Origin: Hofstenia miamia
Lineage: Eukaryota; Xenacoelomorpha; Acoela; Hofsteniidae
Direction of reading: 5' to 3'
Assembly (NCBI GenBank): GCA_900660155.1
Contig: CABFPE010000272.1
Coordinates: 456,407 to 520,406, forward strand
Length of the DNA stretch: 64,000 bases
Shown: positions 26,201-33,400 of the stretch, in pieces
Layout of the letters: each line of letters starts with the position of its first letter
Position numbering within the stretch: position 1 is the first letter of the stretch
The notes under the pieces: generated by a model
What the model saw: only the letters and a program-made list of their open reading frames with translations
The model's database searches: none
Told to the model about the DNA's origin: nothing
Made by a program: the position numbers and the translations under genes

Positions 26201-29200
26201 TTCGATTGTTATAAAAAACGTTGAAAAATAGAAATGCTGATTAAAACGAGTAAGACAAATTTGTCTTAAAACTGTAAATGTGTGCTACAAAACATGACAT
26301 ATCAAAACCCTAATAGAATATATAAATAACTGTAATAAGAATAGCACTGCACTTTAAGAAATTAAGGTGCCAATTACCTTAATCACATGGTCAATCAAAT
26401 TTAACTTTTTTGGTTTAAAAGATACTTTGATATGTGTTCATAAATGTGTAACTATCAAAAATTCATAATTTGTTTGAAAATAAACAATGTGGTATTGCAA
26501 AGGTTTTTCTTGAATTTCCAAACCGAAAGTCGTATTTTGAAGCTTGAGCCAACAATAACCTCACCCATTCACTACTCACCATAATTGCTGCCTAGTGCAT
26601 TGCAAACAACTGCAGCGTGTTCAGAAAATCTAGATAAATTATATGTGTTGATCTAACAATTCTAAAAAAGTCGACCAGTTTAATGTGCTTACAGAAAGCA
26701 TAAAAACACTGAAGACTGACATGCAACACTTTAGTAATTTTGTTTATTGGGGTTGGATAAGCCTTCTGTGAATGGAATCCACCTATTCTAGTTGATTCCT
26801 TAAAAGCATGCGATAAATTTGCGAGATTTACTGATAGTTGCAATATTTAAAGTTGGCTAAATAATTTTGGAACAGGAATAAAACAACATCTAATTTGGGA
26901 AAATAATAAATGGGAACAGGGTTACCACTTGGTCTCTTTTAAGAGAGCGGCCTCTTGCAGTCCCTTTTTGGTCTCTAAAATTTCAAAATTATTTTTTTAA
27001 GAAACCATCTATTTCAGGGTTGCCACGCTGTCAGGGCCGTCAGACAAAATTTAACCCCCGGATAAATATGCCTTGGTAAATTTAACACTTCTAGGCAAAT
27101 TTATCTCCATTGGAAAACGTCTCAATTGCACTGGCTTAAATGAAACGAATTTAATAAAAGATCAAGTAGTCCAAATTGCTGAATGACCGCTTTGTTGTTT
27201 TATATTTAATAATATGCAAACCGAAATATATTCTTTCTATGTTTCTCTATGGTGTCGTACTTCAGATGACCATAAGAAGTGAGGTAAAAGGCCAATGGCA
27301 ACCCTTTTTTGTATTATCTTGTATTGTAGTCTTTTTCACTTTGAAATTTTTGTTCAATTTTTTTCATTCGATATTTTATACTTCATTTTCAGCCTATACA
27401 TTTTTGTTCTGTTTTCAGATGGGTTGATACAAAGCCATCGAAAGTCTAATAGCGAATTTTGTATCGGTTGTCCTTATCCCAGGCCACCAGCACCAATTAA
27501 ATGTCGCTAAAAAACTATCAACATAGAAAATGAAACTTCTGCTTTGAAATAAAATGAAAATTATTCATTACACCGGAGCGCAGTAGCAGTTTTTTCTGTG
27601 AAGTCGTTGTTATCAAGAATGTCAGACATTGCAACTGGGGTTAAAAACGCTACTAATCCTGCATGTTCTGCACTTGGTGGTCCATAAAAATTCATTTCGA
27701 TCAAGCGGCTGCTGCAGCATGAACAAAGGACTGTATGCAAAGATGTTTCCAGACTCGTATCTCCCAAAAATAAACTGCGCAAGAACCAAGGCGATGTCTT
27801 TGGTAGTGAACGGTTTACCACCACCATTTGTAAAAGCCCAAACTGTCCTCGAAATATAAAACAAATTGTTTGGTTTAAATGTAGACGAAACAACTCACAA
27901 CAAGAAAAATCGATTGGAATTTTGGATCAGTTATTTCATAAAGTGCGCAAATCTCACTACCTGTCCACAATAAATGTGGAAGCTAAGTGCGATATCAAAA
28001 CTTCATAAAGTCTGATAATCTAATTAAATCAATTGATGATGTATAAATTATCGACGCAGAAACTGTATTTGATTCAAATTGTGAAGTGTTCCAGCAGAAC
28101 AATGTGTCAATGTCTGACCTATTGTATATCATAACAGAATATGGCAGCGTCATGAATGGAAGACAAAGTGGCTTTCAGGCTCTGATGGAACAGAGTTGTG
28201 TGAAGTTGACAGAATTCACGGGATGTGCTTGCCATCAATTGAAATTGATTCAGAAAGCAGAAATTAAAATATGCGATAAATTCGCTGACCTTGCGAAATT
28301 GATTGAGTCATTCTCTAGTTTTCTTAATTGCACTCCAAAAACCGAGTCAATTATGATGCAGTGCAGTGAGTTGCTGGATGCAATCAATTTTCAGTCCTTC
28401 TCTTCAGTCAGATTTCTCTCACTAGCAATCACTAGTGGCTTTTCTCAATTCATTTACAATTGTGAAAAAAACTGAAATCAATTTCCAGTAACAGTAATTT
28501 GAAAGTCTGCTTCAACCGAATAGAACATGTCGAAATTAATTTGGACTAGGCTATTATAAATGTAAAGCCGATTTATGTCTTGACGAAGATAACTTAAGAT
28601 TTAAATGTAACGGCTTATGAACAGCCCAATCATCTCTTACAAGTTATAACCCAACTGGAAACAAGAATGGGAATTTCAATCAATGTTTCAGCGAAGAGCT
28701 ATGTGTTCAAGTTGCAAAGTAGAAAAATCTTTGTGTCGAACAAAAGCCCATTAGAACATTCCAACCTCTCTATTGTTTCAGAGAATCTGGGTGAGCTATC
28801 AAAAGACGATAAAAAATGTACTGTTCAAACGTGGAACTTGCACAATGAGTTTCAGTTCAAGAGTGTCTTAGAGCGATTTGCGCCATTTTTACAGTCAACT
28901 CTGACGAGATCTATTTACACTGAGAAACTTTTGTGCCACTGTGAAGAGAGGTGCTAGCAAGTTAACAGACAACATAATATATAAAATAACTGATTATTAT
29001 CGTAATTCAATCATGAAAAGATAACAAAGCCTAAAGAATTGTTAATGCCACTGAAAAGATGACCGATATTTTTGTTGGACTGTACCAATATTGTGATTAA
29101 TTATGGTGCACGTACCTGAAAGGAAATGAAAACGAAACTTTAAACGTACATGATGTGTCTTTTTCCAATTTAGTTAAAATACTCTCACTAAAGAAGCCAA

Positions 29201-30447
29201 TTAGGACAAGCTCATTATACATCATGAAATACTGTACTGTAGCAAATATATGCAATTTATACTAATCAATAAATGCAATAAATGGACTATTTTCACTTTA
29301 CCGGCGGTCATTATATTTATTTGCCGTTTTCTAAGAAATATTATTTTTGGGACACAAACTGCTAAAATTCAGAAAATATAGGTAAAAATGGTTTGAAATT
29401 TAGTACAAACACTGCATTTAAAATGTTCTAAACTAGTTTTACGGGGTATTTTAAAAAATGCTGTTTTTCTAAATCAACACGTAATTTAAGAAAAACTATT
29501 AATATGATTCTTAGGGAGACTCCATATTATTTGAAACAACTGGGAAAATATAAATTGAGTATACCCATTAAAAGAAGTAAAAATAGAGGATTCATTGCAA
29601 CTCTACAATTAAAATAACCATAAAAATGGCTATTTCTAACCAAAACATTTATAGAAAATCTGGCAAATGTCACATTTCCTACATTTTCTCTTAAAAGCCA
29701 GGTTCCTATATATGCATCTCACTCAAATTCCTTGTCCTAATTTCTCTCATTAAATTTTTTCTCAGTTTTTTTTTTTGATGTATTTGATTTCCTTAAATTC
29801 TTTCCCTCCAACGGTTCGTGATACTTCTCTAAAGTTTGTTTTCTTCTATTCACAAAGCTGTCTGTGCTAATAACTTTTTTATTGTGTAGTTCCATAACTT
29901 CAAATCGTGAGCTTGATTTGTGGTAGCTGTGCTCCCCTATTAATGAATTCGCCTTTTTATCTAAATGTTATTCATTTATTTCTGCGATTGCTCCTCTTGT
30001 CATCTTAACATCTAGTTTTCACTCTTCGTTCTCTTCCATGAATACTGGTTAAATCCATTATTATAAAGATAGATTAAAAATTGACAAAATTTTAAAGCAC
30101 AGACGTAGTGTTGTAGCTTCTCTCCACGTTAAGTTTTGTGACTTTAAATCCTCAAAAATATTTCTAATTGCATAGAAGATAAGGCGTTAAAACAAAACAT
30201 CATTTTTGGAGGAAATACAGTATAATAAATGTTCACCACACAGTGAATTAATGAAAATTAAACAGAACAGATTAATTGCTTAAGAATAAACTATATCGAT
30301 AAAACGATAGGATTTGAGTACCTTTAATTTTGAATCATGTTCCGAAGCCGCAGTGGCGTAAAACATTAACCAAGGTGGGATCGAATCTAAAAACATTTGA
30401 CATTAAATTTACTTGCACCATTTTCTAAAATAAATTTGAATCAGCCA

Positions 30448-30478
<31 letters not shown>

Positions 30479-33400
30479 TCATGACAAACGTCAGTTTAAT
30501 CAAGCAAATGAACATTTTTTAAATTTTATAATTTCAGCAAAAAACTCAAAACTCAGAACTACACTTAAGCATCATTCCAACAAAATAAGTACTCGGATAC
30601 TTATTTCACTAAATTTAGAAAATTTCTTACAAAGTTTCATGTTACTAGGAATGCGTTGTTAGTTAAAATATGCATTTGTGCTGTGGAACTTGAAATGAAG
30701 CCAACTTAAATTAATACAAAAAATATATTGTACCGTCAAATTACGTTTTGAACTCCAAAGCGATTTTGAATACTCTTTAAAAACGTCCAATAAAATCATA
30801 CATGAAATTAATACTACCATCTTAAAAGACATTTAAGTAATTCTTTGTCATTATCATTAATAATCTTGATCTAAATGCTACAAACCGATATCAATAAATC
30901 GTGGTGCGTCGTATTTGGAAGTATTTGGGCGTCTGTCACTGTTAGCCACTCTTTGTAACATTTCGTTGACTCTAAAATTTTAAAGTATACCTTAGTGGCA
31001 TTCATAAAAAATACGTTTTTTTCTTTTGATTAAGATGATACAATTTCGCGGAGAAAACTTTGCTGGAAGCATAGCTATTCTCATAGGCTGTCGGCAAATT
31101 CCAATGAGTGGTCTGTGTATTGTGACTAAATTAAAAGCATTTAACAGTAGGGCATTTACAATAATATTATGCATTATATTTGCAAAAAATCTGACAAAAT
31201 TTATTCGACGATGAAGGATTCTGCTAGCTTAATATAAAGCAGCTTTTATAATGTGCATTCGCAATTAATCATCTATACTGTTTCCCTTATATTCAATGAG
31301 AGCACAAAGATTTTCAGTTTGCATGCCTTATTCAATTGAGATTCTATTAAATTTGTCATCAAAATTGCGTACAAGGAATATTAGTGTCCCATTTGAATAA
31401 AAGAAGCTATGTTCTTCTGAGATTAATAAAGATACCAGTCCTTACAACTGCGGTTTACCAAATAACAAATAGTTTAAGTATTAAAACTGTGACACTTAAA
31501 TTACATAGGAAGTCCTAACGATAAAATGGCTGTGACAGCCTTTACCTCAAATCAATCCTTCAACATCACTCCAATAAAACCGAAAGCAAGCATTATGGAA
31601 TGATTCAAAGTAGATTCTGGTAAAATGAGGGCGGAATAGCATATTTCATACAATAACATTAACGTAAATGTTAGGGTATTTGGATTACACAATCAAATTT
31701 TATAGCAGTTCTATTTCTTACTTCTTCAAAAGTAGCAGATGGATATACTACCATACAATAAAATGGCATAAAATATTTGGGGCCCTAAAGTGCAAATATT
31801 ATCAAATCCTTATGAAATTTATTTCATATGGCAAGTTGATGAGGACTCGGCGATTGGTTTTCATTACTTTTGGGCTTTGGCACCCACCGGGCTGAACAAA
31901 CTATTCAGTATTTTATCGTTTTAAAAATGTTGGGATTAAATTACTTTGAGCACAAAATGTCCACTACTCATCTCCCCGTTTGATAGACTAATGTAGTAAG
32001 TCCGAGAACTAATTAATGTATTTTATGTTAACAAATATATATTCTATATTTAAATACCAAGGCTAAATCTCTTTAGAGTTAGCCTTGTTAAATACAAATG
32101 ACTTATCACAAAATTCTTACTTTCGTTAAGAGAAATCTAAAAAGTTCATAACTGCTACCTTATTACGCAAAACTTGAAATTATCTTACTCATATTAGTGA
32201 AACATAAAGTTATAATCCCAGCGTGCAATGCACCGTTAAACATTGTGAAGATTGTTTGAGCAATGAATTTTGCGATAAGAACAATGAAATCAAAATAAAA
32301 AACTGGTGAATTAAGTAAATTAAATATGTGTGTCAAAATATAAACCATTGGAGGCATTGAGGGAGGAAGAGATTATTCCATATGCATTTTTATGTTCTCT
32401 CGCAATTTCGATACTTACTCAGTTAAAAGTTTTGCGTTCCCTCTACACAGATATAACTTCATAAAGCAACCATTGCACCACTAAAACGCGTATTTTTATG
32501 TACAAATGCTTTTAAACGTTTTACTGAAAAAATTGTACAAATTTCTGTATTAGACATACAGGGTGTCCGTAAAATCTGGACTCAGGATACCATACGTCAA
32601 GAGCGAGTTAAACTGATAGTTTTCAGTGGCTTTGAAGGATGATAATATCGGATGATAGCAGACGAACTTAAAAATTTAATGTACTTCATCCGGAAAGAAG
32701 TTAACTTGTTTAGACAGTGCAAAAATTAATTTAGAAATTTAAATGTGTCAAGACTTTTTGGACACCCTGTATATTCAATACAAAATTTTTGTTTTCAAAA
32801 CCCCAAACCATCCCAACATATAAATATATGTTATCTATAACTTATATTAAGAGACGGGTTATCCACTAGGCCCACTAGATCCTGCCCTATGGCCTAGCGG
32901 TTTACCTAAGCAAAAAAATATATGTATGACTTTTTCTAAATTTTGCAAAAACAACGATAGCTAGCATAGATATAAATTTCAGGAGTATGGGTATCTCCAT
33001 GGAAAATATCGTGGTATGGGGATCAAAATTGTGCCTCATCGGCAAGACTGGCAATTAACTTATAATAATGTAATATCGCTGGGATTACGCATTCCCATCT
33101 TTCCATTCAACTCTGTAAAACTGCTCTCTAAACTGTTCTTTATTTACAACAACTAATTATATACAAAGTCATTATCAACATATTTACAAAAACCTGAAAA
33201 CACTAGACTGACCAATACTAACAACCAGCCACAATGTGTAAAAAGGATTTTCAACAGGCAATCTTCTACTATTGCAGAGGATATATGATGTATTGTTTAA
33301 ATCAAATTTTAATATTAGAATGTATACATTTTTGAAAAGTGAATAAACTACTTTAGCTTTACTACCAGATTCAATTATTGGAAGAACATCTATTGACTGC

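Noticed and set aside
30450-30475. CRISPR-like or other regular array
   Set aside because: Only simple (TA)n; no spaced direct repeats were seen anywhere in the window.
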